Numbered from the stretch's first letter, positions 8,071 through 16,873 are shown. The stretch: DNA of 64,000 nt from JAFIEN01 sp051859505 (GCA_051859505.1 JBHYFN010000002.1:62001-126000), one strand, 5' to 3'. Notes: a model not told the origin generated them from the sequence alone. A program made the numbers and translations.

Positions 8071-9093
8071 ATGCTGCGATTCCTCGCAATCCGAATCCTT
8101 CAGGCGATCCCCGTCCTGTTCATCATGAGTGTGATCACCTTCATCATCATCCAGGCGCCGCCGGGTGATTACGGGGATTACATCCGCAGCATGATGATCA
8201 CGCAAGGCAATGCGACGATCGCTGCCGCCGACGCCGCCGCCGAAGCCTATCGCGAGCAGCACGGGCTGAACGATCCGCTGCCGGTGCAGTATTTCCGCTG
8301 GATCACCGGGATCATCTTCCGTGGCGATTTCGGGCATTCCTATTACTACAACCGCCCCGTCTCTGAGGTGCTGGGCGCGCGGCTTCCCGCCACCATCGCC
8401 ATCGCGCTGACCTGCCATCTGCTGGCGACGCTGTTCGGGGTAAGCTTCGGCATCATCGCCGCCACCCGCCAGTACAGCTGGATCGACACGACGCTCAGCT
8501 TCATCGCCTTCCTCGGCATGACGATCCCGCGCTTCCTTCTGGCGCTGATCATCATCTACGTCCTGGCCTTCAAGCTGAACGTGCAGGAGCTGGGAAGCTT
8601 CTATTCGACCCGCTACCTGATGCAGGATTACTGGCTGGGTCCGTTCCAGTTCAACTGGGCGAAGCTGTGGAACCTGATCGAGCATGTCTGGCCGGTGATC
8701 TTCGTCGCCACGCTGGGGGGGCTGGCCTACAACATGCGCGTCATGCGGGGGAACCTGCTGGACACGCTGAACGCCCAATATGTGGAAACCGCCCGCGCCA
8801 AGGGCCTGCCCGAGCGCCGCGTCATCATGCGCCATGCGGTGCCCAATGCGATGCATCCGCTGGTCGCCTATCAGGGCGTGATCATGCCCTACATGCTGAC
8901 CGGCGAGATCGAGGTCGCCATCGTCTTTGCCCTTGCCACCATCGGCCCGGCCATCGTCTCGTCGATGGGGATCGGCGATGTCTATGTGACGGCCACCCTG
9001 CTTCTTGTGCTGGGCGCCACGTTGATCGTGGGCAACATCATCGCGGACCTGCTTCTGGCAGTGCTTGATCCGCGCATCCGCGTGGGGACCTGA
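8071..9093 (+). CDS. agpB: Alpha-galactoside ABC transporter permease 1 (DppB/OppB type)
   Basis: A 340-residue inner-membrane permease. A first membrane helix (residues ~9-29) is followed by a periplasmic segment and about five more helices. The cytoplasmic EAA loop that docks to the ATPase reads ETARAKGLPERRVIMRH. The N-terminal pattern LRFLAIRILQAIPVLF is typical of DppB-like subunits. A GAAAGG ribosome site precedes the ATG. It pairs with the next gene, whose start lies only 3 bases downstream, to form the membrane channel for the sugar bound by the upstream periplasmic protein. Confidence 0.92.
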   Translation: MLRFLAIRILQAIPVLFIMSVITFIIIQAPPGDYGDYIRSMMITQGNATIAAADAAAEAYREQHGLNDPLPVQYFRWITGIIFRGDFGHSYYYNRPVSEVLGARLPATIAIALTCHLLATLFGVSFGIIAATRQYSWIDTTLSFIAFLGMTIPRFLLALIIIYVLAFKLNVQELGSFYSTRYLMQDYWLGPFQFNWAKLWNLIEHVWPVIFVATLGGLAYNMRVMRGNLLDTLNAQYVETARAKGLPERRVIMRHAVPNAMHPLVAYQGVIMPYMLTGEIEVAIVFALATIGPAIVSSMGIGDVYVTATLLLVLGATLIVGNIIADLLLAVLDPRIRVGT

Positions 9094-9096
9094 GCC

Positions 9097-10284
9097 ATGA
9101 GCACCATTCCCGATCCCCCCCGCGCCTCTGCCGTGGCCCCCGATCTTGCCCCGCCCGCCGTCGCACCCGAGACCGAGGTCGAAGGCGAAGACACCCGCAC
9201 CACCACCGGCACAAGCGAAAGCCAAAGCTATGGCTCGCTGGTCTGGCGGCGGTTCCGGCGGTCGATTCCCGGCATGATCGGCCTTGTCCTGGTGTCGATC
9301 CTGCTGATCACGGCGATCTTCGCGGATTTCTTCGCCCCGCTGAACCCGCGCGCGCCGCATACGGCCTTCCATCCGCCCGACAAGATCAGCTGGTACGTGC
9401 CCGGCGAAGGCTGGCGCCTGCGCCCGGTGGCCTTTCCCATCGTGGAGGGGGACGAGCTTGACCCGGTCACCTTCCAGCCGCTGAACGGGCCGGATTTCGA
9501 CAACCCCCGCCGGATCGTGTTCTTCGTGCAGGGCTGGGAATACAAGTTCCTCGGGCTGACGATGACCCGCCATTTCATCGGGGTCGAGGATGGCACGCCG
9601 CTGCATATCCTGGGCACCGACAAGCTGGGCCGGGATATCCTGTCGCGCGGGATCATCGGCAGCCGGATCAGCCTTGCTCTGGCGCTGACCTCGATCATGC
9701 TCATCACCATCGTCGGCACGCTGGCGGGGATCACCTCGGGCTATATCGGCGGCAAGTTCGACAGTTGGTTCCAGCGCTTTGTCGAGATCATCCTCGCCTT
9801 CCCGCAATTGCCCCTCTACCTCGCGCTCGCCTCGCTGATCCCGGTGACTGCGCCCTCGGGCCTGTTCCTGACCTTCGTCGTCGCGGTGATCGTGGGCCTT
9901 GGCTGGGCGCAGCTGTCGCGCGAGGTGCGGTCCAAGACGCTGGCCCTGCGCCAGATCGACTATGTCCGCGCCGCCATGGCCGTTGGGGCCAGCGACGGGC
10001 GGATCATCACCCGCCACATCCTGCCCAACGTGATGAGCCATGTGATCGTCGCCATGACCCTGGGCATCCCGGCCATCGTGCTCCTGGAATCCTTCCTCGG
10101 CTTCCTTGGCTTTGCGGTGAAGCCGCCGCTGATTTCCTGGGGCCTCATGCTGCAGGATACGCGGACCTTCTCGGTCATCGGATCCTATCCCTGGATCCTC
10201 TCGCCCGTGGGCTTCGTGCTGCTGACCGTCTTCGCCTTCAACGCGCTGGGCGACGGTCTGCGCGACGCCATCGACCCGTATTGA
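9097..10284 (+). CDS. agpC: Alpha-galactoside ABC transporter permease 2 (DppC/OppC type)
   Basis: A 395-residue partner permease. It has an unusually long cytoplasmic N-terminus (about 45 residues rich in Pro, Ala and Thr) before the first membrane helix (GMIGLVLVSILLITAIFA). A periplasmic loop of about 100 residues follows before the membrane core. The DppC signature LGTDKLGRDILSR is present, and the EAA loop reads RAAMAVGASDGRIITRH. The long loop is a feature of this sugar-specific branch of peptide-type transporters. It lies in operon between permease 1 and the ATPase. Confidence 0.92.
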   Translation: MSTIPDPPRASAVAPDLAPPAVAPETEVEGEDTRTTTGTSESQSYGSLVWRRFRRSIPGMIGLVLVSILLITAIFADFFAPLNPRAPHTAFHPPDKISWYVPGEGWRLRPVAFPIVEGDELDPVTFQPLNGPDFDNPRRIVFFVQGWEYKFLGLTMTRHFIGVEDGTPLHILGTDKLGRDILSRGIIGSRISLALALTSIMLITIVGTLAGITSGYIGGKFDSWFQRFVEIILAFPQLPLYLALASLIPVTAPSGLFLTFVVAVIVGLGWAQLSREVRSKTLALRQIDYVRAAMAVGASDGRIITRHILPNVMSHVIVAMTLGIPAIVLLESFLGFLGFAVKPPLISWGLMLQDTRTFSVIGSYPWILSPVGFVLLTVFAFNALGDGLRDAIDPY

Positions 10285-10296
10285 GGGGGCCGGATC

Positions 10297-11916
10297 ATGG
10301 ACCAGAACATCGAACCCCTGATCGACGCGCAGAAAGTGGGCGTCACCTTCAAGGTCGAGGGCGGTTTCGTCGAAGCCGTGCGGGACGTGTCGTTCAAGCT
10401 TTACCGCGGCAAGACGACCGCGCTGGTGGGCGAAAGCGGCTCGGGCAAGTCGGTCACGGCGCGGGCGGTGATGCGGCTTCTGTCGAAGCGGGCGACCGTC
10501 ACGGACCAGACCCGCATCTACTATGACGGAAAGGACATGGCCCATCTGTCGGACCGCGAGATGCGGGGGCTGCGCGGCAACCGGATCTCGATGATCTTTC
10601 AGGAGCCGATGTCCTCGCTCAACCCGGTCTACAAGGTCGGCTCGCAGATCGTCGAAGGGTTGATCCTGCATCAGAAGCTGTCGAAGAAAGCCGCCTGGGC
10701 CCGCGCGATCGAGCTTCTGGACGAGGTGAAACTGCCCGATCCCGAGGCGCGGGTGAACCAGTATCCGCACCAGCTTTCGGGCGGGCAGCGCCAGCGGGTC
10801 ATGATCGCGATGGCGCTGGCCAACCGGCCCGACGTTCTGATCGCGGACGAACCCACGACCGCGCTCGATGTGACGGTGCAGGCGCAGATCCTGAACCTGA
10901 TCGACGAGTTGAAGGCGAAATACGGGATGGGGGTGATCCTGATCACCCACGACCTGACCGTGGTGCGCCAGTTCGCCGATGAGGTCTATGTCATGCAGCA
11001 CGGCGAGGTGCGCGAAAGCGGCCCGACCGAACAGATCTTCACGCAAGCCAAGCACCCCTATACCCGCCGCCTGCTGGCCTCGGAACCAAAGGGCGTGGCG
11101 AACCCGCTGGAAGGCGTGCAGGACACGGTCCTCGAGGGCAAGGATGTGAAGGTCGAATTCATGCTGCGCAAGGGCGGGGCGTTCCGGGGCAGCTATGTGC
11201 CGCTGATCGCCGTCGACAACCTCAGCCTTGACCTGAAACGGGGCGAGACGCTGGGCCTTGTGGGCGAAAGCGGCTCGGGCAAGACGACCTTCGGTCAGGC
11301 GCTGATCCGGCTGATCCAGATGGATGCCGGCGTCGTGACGTTCTGCGGCGAGCGGATCGACGACAAGGATCGCAAGGGCATGCGGCCCTACCGCTCACGG
11401 ATGCAGATCGTGTTTCAGGATCCGTTTTCCTCGATGAATCCCCGCATGTCGGTGCGCCAGATCATCGAAGAGGGGATGATCGTCAACGGCATCGGCAAGA
11501 ACGCCGCCGAACGCTATGAACGGATGCGCCAGGCTTTGCGCGATGCCGGCCTGCCCGACACGATCAGCCACCGTTTCCCGCATGAATTCTCGGGCGGCCA
11601 GCGCCAGCGCATCGCCATCGCGCGGGCCATCGCGCTCGAGCCCGAGTTCATCATGCTGGACGAACCCACCTCGGCGCTGGACCTGTCGGTCCAGGCCCAG
11701 ATCATCGAGCTTCTGCGCAAGCTTCAGCGCGAGAAGGGGCTCAGCTACCTTTTCATTTCCCACGATCTCAAGGTTGTTCGCGCGCTGTGCCACCGTGTGA
11801 TGGTGATGCAGCACGGCAAGATCGTGGAGCAGGGACCAGTGTCGGAAGTCCTTGTGAACCCCCAGACCGACTACACCAAGCGGCTTGTCCGCGCAGCCTT
11901 CGAGATTGCAGCATGA
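10297..11916 (+). CDS. agpD: Double ABC ATPase of the alpha-galactoside transporter (DppD-DppF fusion)
   Basis: A 539-residue protein with two complete ATP-binding domains in tandem. Domain 1 has Walker A GESGSGKS (45-52), signature LSGGQRQR (near 160) and Walker B VLIADEPTTALD. Domain 2 has Walker A GESGSGKT (near 323), signature FSGGQRQR (near 430) and Walker B FIMLDEPTSALD. This replaces the separate DppD and DppF subunits of peptide transporters. It powers uptake through the two permeases. Its stop overlaps the ATG of the GH4 gene (ATGA), coupling uptake to hydrolysis. Confidence 0.94.
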   Translation: MDQNIEPLIDAQKVGVTFKVEGGFVEAVRDVSFKLYRGKTTALVGESGSGKSVTARAVMRLLSKRATVTDQTRIYYDGKDMAHLSDREMRGLRGNRISMIFQEPMSSLNPVYKVGSQIVEGLILHQKLSKKAAWARAIELLDEVKLPDPEARVNQYPHQLSGGQRQRVMIAMALANRPDVLIADEPTTALDVTVQAQILNLIDELKAKYGMGVILITHDLTVVRQFADEVYVMQHGEVRESGPTEQIFTQAKHPYTRRLLASEPKGVANPLEGVQDTVLEGKDVKVEFMLRKGGAFRGSYVPLIAVDNLSLDLKRGETLGLVGESGSGKTTFGQALIRLIQMDAGVVTFCGERIDDKDRKGMRPYRSRMQIVFQDPFSSMNPRMSVRQIIEEGMIVNGIGKNAAERYERMRQALRDAGLPDTISHRFPHEFSGGQRQRIAIARAIALEPEFIMLDEPTSALDLSVQAQIIELLRKLQREKGLSYLFISHDLKVVRALCHRVMVMQHGKIVEQGPVSEVLVNPQTDYTKRLVRAAFEIAA

Positions 11917-13274
11917 CAGTGATAACCTTCATCGGTGCAGGCAGCACCGTCTTCACCAAGAACATCGCGGGCGATGCCCTGCAGCGGGCATCGCTCAAGG
12001 ATGCCACGATCCGGCTGATGGACATCAACCCCAAGCGGCTCGAGGAATCCGAGATCGTGGTCGGCAAGCTGGCCACCACGCTTGGCGGCCATGCTAAGGT
12101 CGAGACCTATACCGACCAGCGCCGCGCGATTGCGGGGGCGGATTTCGTCGTCGTCTGCTTCCAGATCGGCGGCTATGACCCCTGCACCGTGACCGATTTC
12201 GAGGTGCCCAAGAAATTCGGCCTGCGCCAGACAATTGCCGATACGCTCGGCATCGGCGGCATCATGCGCGGCATCCGCACCGTGCCGCATCTGTGGAAGA
12301 TCGCCGAGGATATCCGGCAGGTCGCGCCGAACGCGATCATGCTGCAATATGTCAACCCGATGGCGATCAACACCTGGGCCATCGGCGCGAAATATCCCGA
12401 TGTGAAGCAGGTGGGCCTGTGCCATTCGGTGCAGGGCACGGCCGCGGAACTGGCCCGCGACCTCGACATCCCGGTCGAAGACATCCGCTACCGCGCGGGC
12501 GGGATCAACCACATGGCGTTTTACCTCAACTTCGAACACCGGCAGGCCGACGGCACCTACAAGGATCTCTACCCCGCGCTGCGCCAGGGCTATGCCGAGG
12601 GGCGCTTCCCCAAGCCCTCGACCTGGAACCCGCGCTGCCCGAACAAGGTGCGCTACGAGATGATGAACCGGCTGGGCTATTTCGTGACCGAGAGTAGCGA
12701 GCATTTCGCCGAATACACCCCCTATTTCATCAAGCGCGACCGCCCCGACCTGATCGAGAAATTCGGCATCCCGCTGGACGAATATCCCAAGCGCTGCGTC
12801 GAACAGATCGCACGGTGGGAGCGTGAGGCCAAGGAATACCGCGAGGCGAACACGATCACCGTCAATGCCAGCCACGAGTATGCTTCCGAGATCATGAACT
12901 CGGTCGTCACGGGCGAACCTTCGGTGATCTACGGCAACTTCCCCAACCGCGGCTATATCCCGCAGTTGCCCGAGGGCTGCGCCGTCGAAGTGCCGACGCT
13001 GGTCGACAACAACGGCCTGCAGCCGACGGTCGTGCGGGATATCCCGCCGCAACTGATCGGGCTGATCCGCACCAACCTGAACGTGCAGGATCTGACGGTG
13101 CAGGCGCTTCTGACCGAGAATCGCGAGCATATCTACCATGCCGCGATGCTTGATCCGCATACGGCGGCCGAGCTGGACCTCGACCAGATCTGGGAGCTGG
13201 TGGACGATCTTCTGGTCGCGCATGACGACTGGCTGCCCGAGTTCGCCCGGATCAAGCCGGGCAAGGCGGCCTGA
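11913..13274 (+). CDS. melA: Alpha-galactosidase, glycoside hydrolase family 4 (MelA type)
   Basis: A 453-residue cytoplasmic enzyme that releases galactose from melibiose-type sugars by the NAD+/Mn2+-dependent oxidation-elimination mechanism of GH4. Seen: Rossmann motif GAGST (8-12), VCFQIGGYDPCTVTDFE, N148 in VNPMA, metal ligand C170 in GLCHSVQG, and H200 in GINHMAFYL. These segments match E. coli MelA closely from memory of that protein, as do EHFAEYTP and EPSVIYGN. The ATG at 11913 overlaps the ATPase stop. This is the strongest evidence for the operon's substrate class. Confidence 0.95.
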   Translation: MTVITFIGAGSTVFTKNIAGDALQRASLKDATIRLMDINPKRLEESEIVVGKLATTLGGHAKVETYTDQRRAIAGADFVVVCFQIGGYDPCTVTDFEVPKKFGLRQTIADTLGIGGIMRGIRTVPHLWKIAEDIRQVAPNAIMLQYVNPMAINTWAIGAKYPDVKQVGLCHSVQGTAAELARDLDIPVEDIRYRAGGINHMAFYLNFEHRQADGTYKDLYPALRQGYAEGRFPKPSTWNPRCPNKVRYEMMNRLGYFVTESSEHFAEYTPYFIKRDRPDLIEKFGIPLDEYPKRCVEQIARWEREAKEYREANTITVNASHEYASEIMNSVVTGEPSVIYGNFPNRGYIPQLPEGCAVEVPTLVDNNGLQPTVVRDIPPQLIGLIRTNLNVQDLTVQALLTENREHIYHAAMLDPHTAAELDLDQIWELVDDLLVAHDDWLPEFARIKPGKAA

Positions 13275-13279
13275 CGGCA

Positions 13280-14779
13280 ATGGCAGGCTGGCCGGGGCAT
13301 ATCGTCATCGTCGGTGGCGGGACGGCCGGCTGGCTTGCCGCCATGATGCTGACCGATGTGGCGGCGCGGAGGAAGCTTCCGACGCGCGTCACGGTGATCG
13401 AATCGAGCAAGATCGGCACCATCGGCGTGGGCGAAGGCACCACGGCGGTGTTCCGCCAGATGCTGCGGCATTTCAAGATCGACGAGGAAGAGTTCCTCGC
13501 CGCCACCGGCGCCACGATCAAATATGGCATCCGCCATCGTGACTGGCGCCGGCTGGGCCACAGCTATGACGGCCCGATCGACGATCCCCATCTGGTCGCC
13601 CACGGCGCGCCCTTGCACAATTACGCCATCGCCGCCGGGCGTTCGGTGGGCGAGGCGCATCTTTTCCAGCACCTCCTGAACGCCCGGCGTGCGCCCTTTG
13701 CCGTGAAGGACGGGCGCAACGTGCCCGCGGGGCCGTTCCACCACGCCTATCACTTCGATCAGGCGCTGGCGGGGCGGTTCCTGCGGTCAAAGGCGAAGGG
13801 GATCGAGATCATCGACGATCAGGTCGCCGGGGTCGAGAAGGGCGAAGGCGGGATCACCGCCCTTGTCATGGAAAGCGGGCAGCGGGTGGAGGGCGATTTC
13901 TTCCTCGACTGCACCGGCTTCCGTCGTGCGCTTGTCAAGGAACTGGGCGCCGAATGGGTCAGCTACCGCGACGTCCTGCCGGTCAACCGGGCGATGCCCT
14001 TCTGGGTGGACCTCAAGGACGGCGAGGAGATCGACCCCTGCACGCTGGCCTGGGCGCAAAAGAATGGCTGGATGTGGTGGATCCCGACGCAGGGCCGCTA
14101 TGGCGCGGGCTATGTCTATTCCGACGCCCATACCACGCCCGAGGAGGCCAAGGCCGAGATCGAGGCCGCACTGGGCTACGAAATCCACCCCCGCAACGAT
14201 ATCCGCATCGACGCCGGTCGCCAGAAAGAGGTGTGGATCCGTAATTGCGTGGCGGTGGGGCTGTCCTCCTCCTTCCTCGAACCGCTCGAGGCGACCTCGA
14301 TCCACGGCACTGTCGTGCAGATCATGCTTCTGTCGGAATGGATCGACCAGCCGGTCGGCCGCGACCTCTATAACGCGACCGTGGCGCGGCAGGTGGACGA
14401 TTTCCGCGACTTCATCCGCCTGCATTACGTCAGTGAACGCCGCGACACGCCGTTCTGGCGCGACGTGGCCGAAAGCCATCCCCAGGTGGTGCGCGACAGG
14501 GTGGCGCTCTGGCAGACCAAGCTGCCGGATGCCAGGGATTTCGACCCCCTGCCGATGGGCCTCGCCCATACCGGGATCGAGCTTTACCGCCCCGTCCTTG
14601 ACGGTCTGGGCCTTCTGAACCGCGATCTGGCCAAGGCCGCGATGGCGAAGGACAAACCCGCCCGCGACAAGGCCCGCGCCACGCATCAGGCGCTTGTCAC
14701 CGAATATGCCCGCGCGGCGGCGCAATGCGCGCCGCACCGGGACTGGCTCACCTCATTGCAACGGAAGGACGCGGCATGA
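13280..14779 (+). CDS. Flavin-dependent tryptophan-halogenase-like protein
   Basis: A 499-residue protein of the Trp_halogenase family. It has an FAD-binding VGGGTAGW (11-18) and a GVGEGTT segment. K81 in TIKYGI aligns with the catalytic lysine (K79) of PrnA/RebH. The halogenase signature WxWxIP is intact at W264-M-W266-W-I268-P269. The SSFLEPLEATSI segment (E334) matches the conserved SFxEPLE region. It starts 5 bases after melA and its stop overlaps the next GH4 start (ATGA), so it is translated as part of a sugar-catabolic operon. Family members use FADH2, O2 and halide to halogenate indoles or other aromatics, while many homologues in carbohydrate loci have no known substrate. No flavin reductase gene is adjacent. 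Confidence 0.9.
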   Translation: MAGWPGHIVIVGGGTAGWLAAMMLTDVAARRKLPTRVTVIESSKIGTIGVGEGTTAVFRQMLRHFKIDEEEFLAATGATIKYGIRHRDWRRLGHSYDGPIDDPHLVAHGAPLHNYAIAAGRSVGEAHLFQHLLNARRAPFAVKDGRNVPAGPFHHAYHFDQALAGRFLRSKAKGIEIIDDQVAGVEKGEGGITALVMESGQRVEGDFFLDCTGFRRALVKELGAEWVSYRDVLPVNRAMPFWVDLKDGEEIDPCTLAWAQKNGWMWWIPTQGRYGAGYVYSDAHTTPEEAKAEIEAALGYEIHPRNDIRIDAGRQKEVWIRNCVAVGLSSSFLEPLEATSIHGTVVQIMLLSEWIDQPVGRDLYNATVARQVDDFRDFIRLHYVSERRDTPFWRDVAESHPQVVRDRVALWQTKLPDARDFDPLPMGLAHTGIELYRPVLDGLGLLNRDLAKAAMAKDKPARDKARATHQALVTEYARAAAQCAPHRDWLTSLQRKDAA

Positions 14780-16272
14780 CCGCCTTCAAGATCTGCATCA
14801 TCGGCGCGGGCAGCGTCGGGTTCACCAAGAAGCTTTGTCAGGACATCCTCAAGGTGGCCGAGTTCGAGGATATCGAGATCGCCCTGACCGATATCAGCCA
14901 GAAGAACCTCGACATGATCACCCAGATCATCCGCCGCATCGTCGAGGTGAACGGGCTCAAGACCAGGGTCACGGCGACCACGGATCGCCGCAAGGCGTTT
15001 GAGGGCGCGCGCTACATCATGTGCTGCGTGCGGATCGGGGGGCTTGAAGCCTATGCCGACGATATCCGCATCCCGCTCAAATACGGGGTCGATCAATGCG
15101 TGGGCGACACGATCTGCGCGGGCGGCATCCTTTATGGCCAGCGCGGCATCCCGGCGATGCTCGAGTTCTGCAAGGATATCCGCGAGGTGGCGGAACCCGG
15201 TGCGCTCCTGCTGAACTACGCCAACCCCATGGCGATGATGACCTGGGCCTGCATCGACCATGGCAAGGTGAACACCGTGGGCCTGTGCCACGGGGTCCAG
15301 AACGGCCATCGCCAGATCGCGCGCGCGCTGGGTGTGCCGATGGAGGAGGTGGATATCATCTGTTCGGGCATCAACCATCAGACATGGTATCTTGATATCC
15401 GACACAACGGGCAGGCCGTTTCGCGTGACGAATTGATCGCCGCCTTCGAGCGCCACCCGGTCTTCAGCGAACAGGAGAAGGTGCGGATCGACGTGCTCAA
15501 GCGCTTCGGCTTCTATTCGACCGAGAGCAACGGGCACCTGTCCGAATACCTGCCCTGGTATCGCAAGCGGCCGGACGAGATCATGAACTGGATCTCGATG
15601 GACGACTGGATCCACGGCGAAACCGGCGGCTACCTGCGCTATTCGACCGAGAACCGCAACTGGTTCACCGAGGATTTCCCGGTGTTCCTGGAAGAGGCCG
15701 GCAAGCCGCTGTCGGAGTATGAGCGGACCGACGAACACGCCAGCCACATCATCGAGGCGCTTGAAACGGGGCGCACGTATCGCGGGCATTTCAACGTGAA
15801 GAACGGCGGCGTGATCCGCAACCTGCCCGAGGATTGCATCATCGAAAGCCCCGGTTTCGTCGACCGTTTCGGGATCAACATGGTCGAGGGGGTCGAACTG
15901 CCGCTGGCCTGCGCGGCAACCTGCAACGTCTCGGTCAGCGTCCAGCGGATGAGCGTGCAGGCCGCGGTGACGGGTGATCTGGACCTGCTCAAGCAGGCGG
16001 TGCTGCACGATCCGCTGGTGGGCGCGATCTGCACCCCGGAAGAGGTCTGGCAAATGGTGGACGAGATGGTCGTGGCCCAGGCCGAATGGCTGCCGCAATA
16101 TGCCGACCACATCCCGGCGGCGCGCGAGCGGCTGAAATCGCCCAAGGTCAGAACGCGGGACTGGTCGGGAGCGGCGCGCAAGGAGGTGCGGTCGGTCGAA
16201 CAGATGCGCGCGGCCAAGGGCAAGCCGAGCGTGAACGAGGGCCATGGGCTTGGCACGAAGGTGATGGGCTAG
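14776..16272 (+). CDS. Second family 4 glycoside hydrolase, divergent from MelA
   Basis: A 498-residue NAD-dependent GH4 enzyme. It has Rossmann motif GAGSVGFTKK (10-19), the YANPMAMMTW segment, metal-ligand region GLCHGVQ (C171), and H201 in GINHQTWYL. It differs from the first GH4 in several places: VRIGGLEAYADD in place of FQIGGYDPC, a longer middle, and a basic C-terminal tail of about 40 residues. It is closer to the alpha-glucosidase/alpha-galactosidase/alpha-galacturonidase branches than to MelA. The substrate cannot be fixed from sequence. The ATG overlaps the halogenase-like stop. It is the last gene of the operon, and palindromic repeats follow. Confidence 0.9.
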   Translation: MTAFKICIIGAGSVGFTKKLCQDILKVAEFEDIEIALTDISQKNLDMITQIIRRIVEVNGLKTRVTATTDRRKAFEGARYIMCCVRIGGLEAYADDIRIPLKYGVDQCVGDTICAGGILYGQRGIPAMLEFCKDIREVAEPGALLLNYANPMAMMTWACIDHGKVNTVGLCHGVQNGHRQIARALGVPMEEVDIICSGINHQTWYLDIRHNGQAVSRDELIAAFERHPVFSEQEKVRIDVLKRFGFYSTESNGHLSEYLPWYRKRPDEIMNWISMDDWIHGETGGYLRYSTENRNWFTEDFPVFLEEAGKPLSEYERTDEHASHIIEALETGRTYRGHFNVKNGGVIRNLPEDCIIESPGFVDRFGINMVEGVELPLACAATCNVSVSVQRMSVQAAVTGDLDLLKQAVLHDPLVGAICTPEEVWQMVDEMVVAQAEWLPQYADHIPAARERLKSPKVRTRDWSGAARKEVRSVEQMRAAKGKPSVNEGHGLGTKVMG

Positions 16273-16294
16273 GCGCCTCCGCCGGGGCCGGGGG

Positions 16295-16317
16295 CCCGGA
16301 AATTTCCAATTTCCGGG
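16295..16317. repeat. AATTT-type palindrome, copy 1
   Basis: A perfect 10-bp inverted repeat (CCCGGAAATT / AATTTCCGGG) with a 3-base spacer, 23 bases after the stop of the second GH4 gene. It belongs with similar palindromes at 16359, 33200 and 41335. Confidence 0.65.
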
Positions 16318-16358
16318 TCTGGCCTTCACCCGATGCGCAGGCCATGCTCCGTCGCGAT

Positions 16359-16379
16359 GCGGAATTTTGAAAATTCCGC
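16359..16379. repeat. AATTT-type palindrome, copy 2
   Basis: A perfect 10-bp inverted repeat (GCGGAATTTT / AAAATTCCGC) around a single G, between the first palindrome and the rhodanese gene. The AT core in GC-rich surroundings makes it stand out. Confidence 0.65.
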
Positions 16380-16404
16380 GCCCTTGACCGACAGGAGCCG
16401 AATC

Positions 16405-16797
16405 ATGACCATCACTCTCGCAAGTCTGCTGGCCGAGGCGAATGCAGCCGTCGAGCGGATCGATGCCGAAAAGGCCCGCGCTCTGGTTGCCGAGGGGGCG
16501 TTGCTTCTCGATATCCGCGATGCGCCCGAGCTTGAGGCAAATGGACGTGCCGAAGGCTCGCATCATGTGCCCCGCGGCATGCTCGAGTTCCGGGCCGATC
16601 CGGCCTCGCCCTTTCACGACCCCGAGTTGCGCCCCGAAAGGACGGTCGTGCTGCATTGTGCCTCGGGCGGGCGGGCGGCGCTGGCGGGCAAGCTGCTCAA
16701 GGATATGGGCTTTGCGCAGGTCTACAACCTGGGCGGGTTCAAGGACTGGGTCGAAGGCGGCGGCCCCGTCGTCTCTCCGATCGATCGGGGCATGTGA
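16405..16797 (+). CDS. Rhodanese-domain protein
   Basis: A 130-residue single rhodanese domain. Seen: LLLDIRDAPELEANG, HHVPRGMLEF, and the active-site loop LHCASGGRAAL with the catalytic Cys, then the closing VYNLGGFKDW. Such proteins carry sulfane sulfur or transfer it to acceptors. An AGGAG ribosome site sits just before the ATG. It follows the sugar operon in the same direction, but 132 bases of palindromes separate them, so it is probably independent. Confidence 0.9.
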   Translation: MTITLASLLAEANAAVERIDAEKARALVAEGALLLDIRDAPELEANGRAEGSHHVPRGMLEFRADPASPFHDPELRPERTVVLHCASGGRAALAGKLLKDMGFAQVYNLGGFKDWVEGGGPVVSPIDRGM

Positions 16798-16855
16798 CAT
16801 CGCGTCCTGCCTTCCCCGGGGTGGCGGGATCATGGCAAGGGCCTCCGGCAAAGGC

Positions 16856-16873
16856 GTGACAGTATTGCGTCAC
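16856..16873. promoter_or_regulatory. GTGAC-N8-GTCAC inverted repeat
   Basis: A 5-bp perfect inverted repeat with an 8-base spacer in the 162-base gap between the rhodanese and lipoprotein genes. Shape and spacing fit an operator for a dimeric regulator, but no regulator gene is adjacent. Weak evidence. Confidence 0.25.

Noticed and set aside
7894..11055. A 1053-codon open frame on the minus strand opposite the transporter genes
   Set aside because: It is antisense to three clear genes, is rich in His, Asp, Gln and Arg as typical of GC-driven shadow frames, and has no recognisable domain.
13280..14779. Reading the halogenase-like gene as a proven tryptophan halogenase
   Set aside because: Catalytic motifs are present, but the operon is sugar-catabolic and no tryptophan-derived product pathway is nearby; the family name is used without the substrate.
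16856..16873. GTGAC-N8-GTCAC considered as a firm regulator operator
   Set aside because: The symmetry is only five bases per arm and no regulator is linked; it is kept as a low-confidence feature only.
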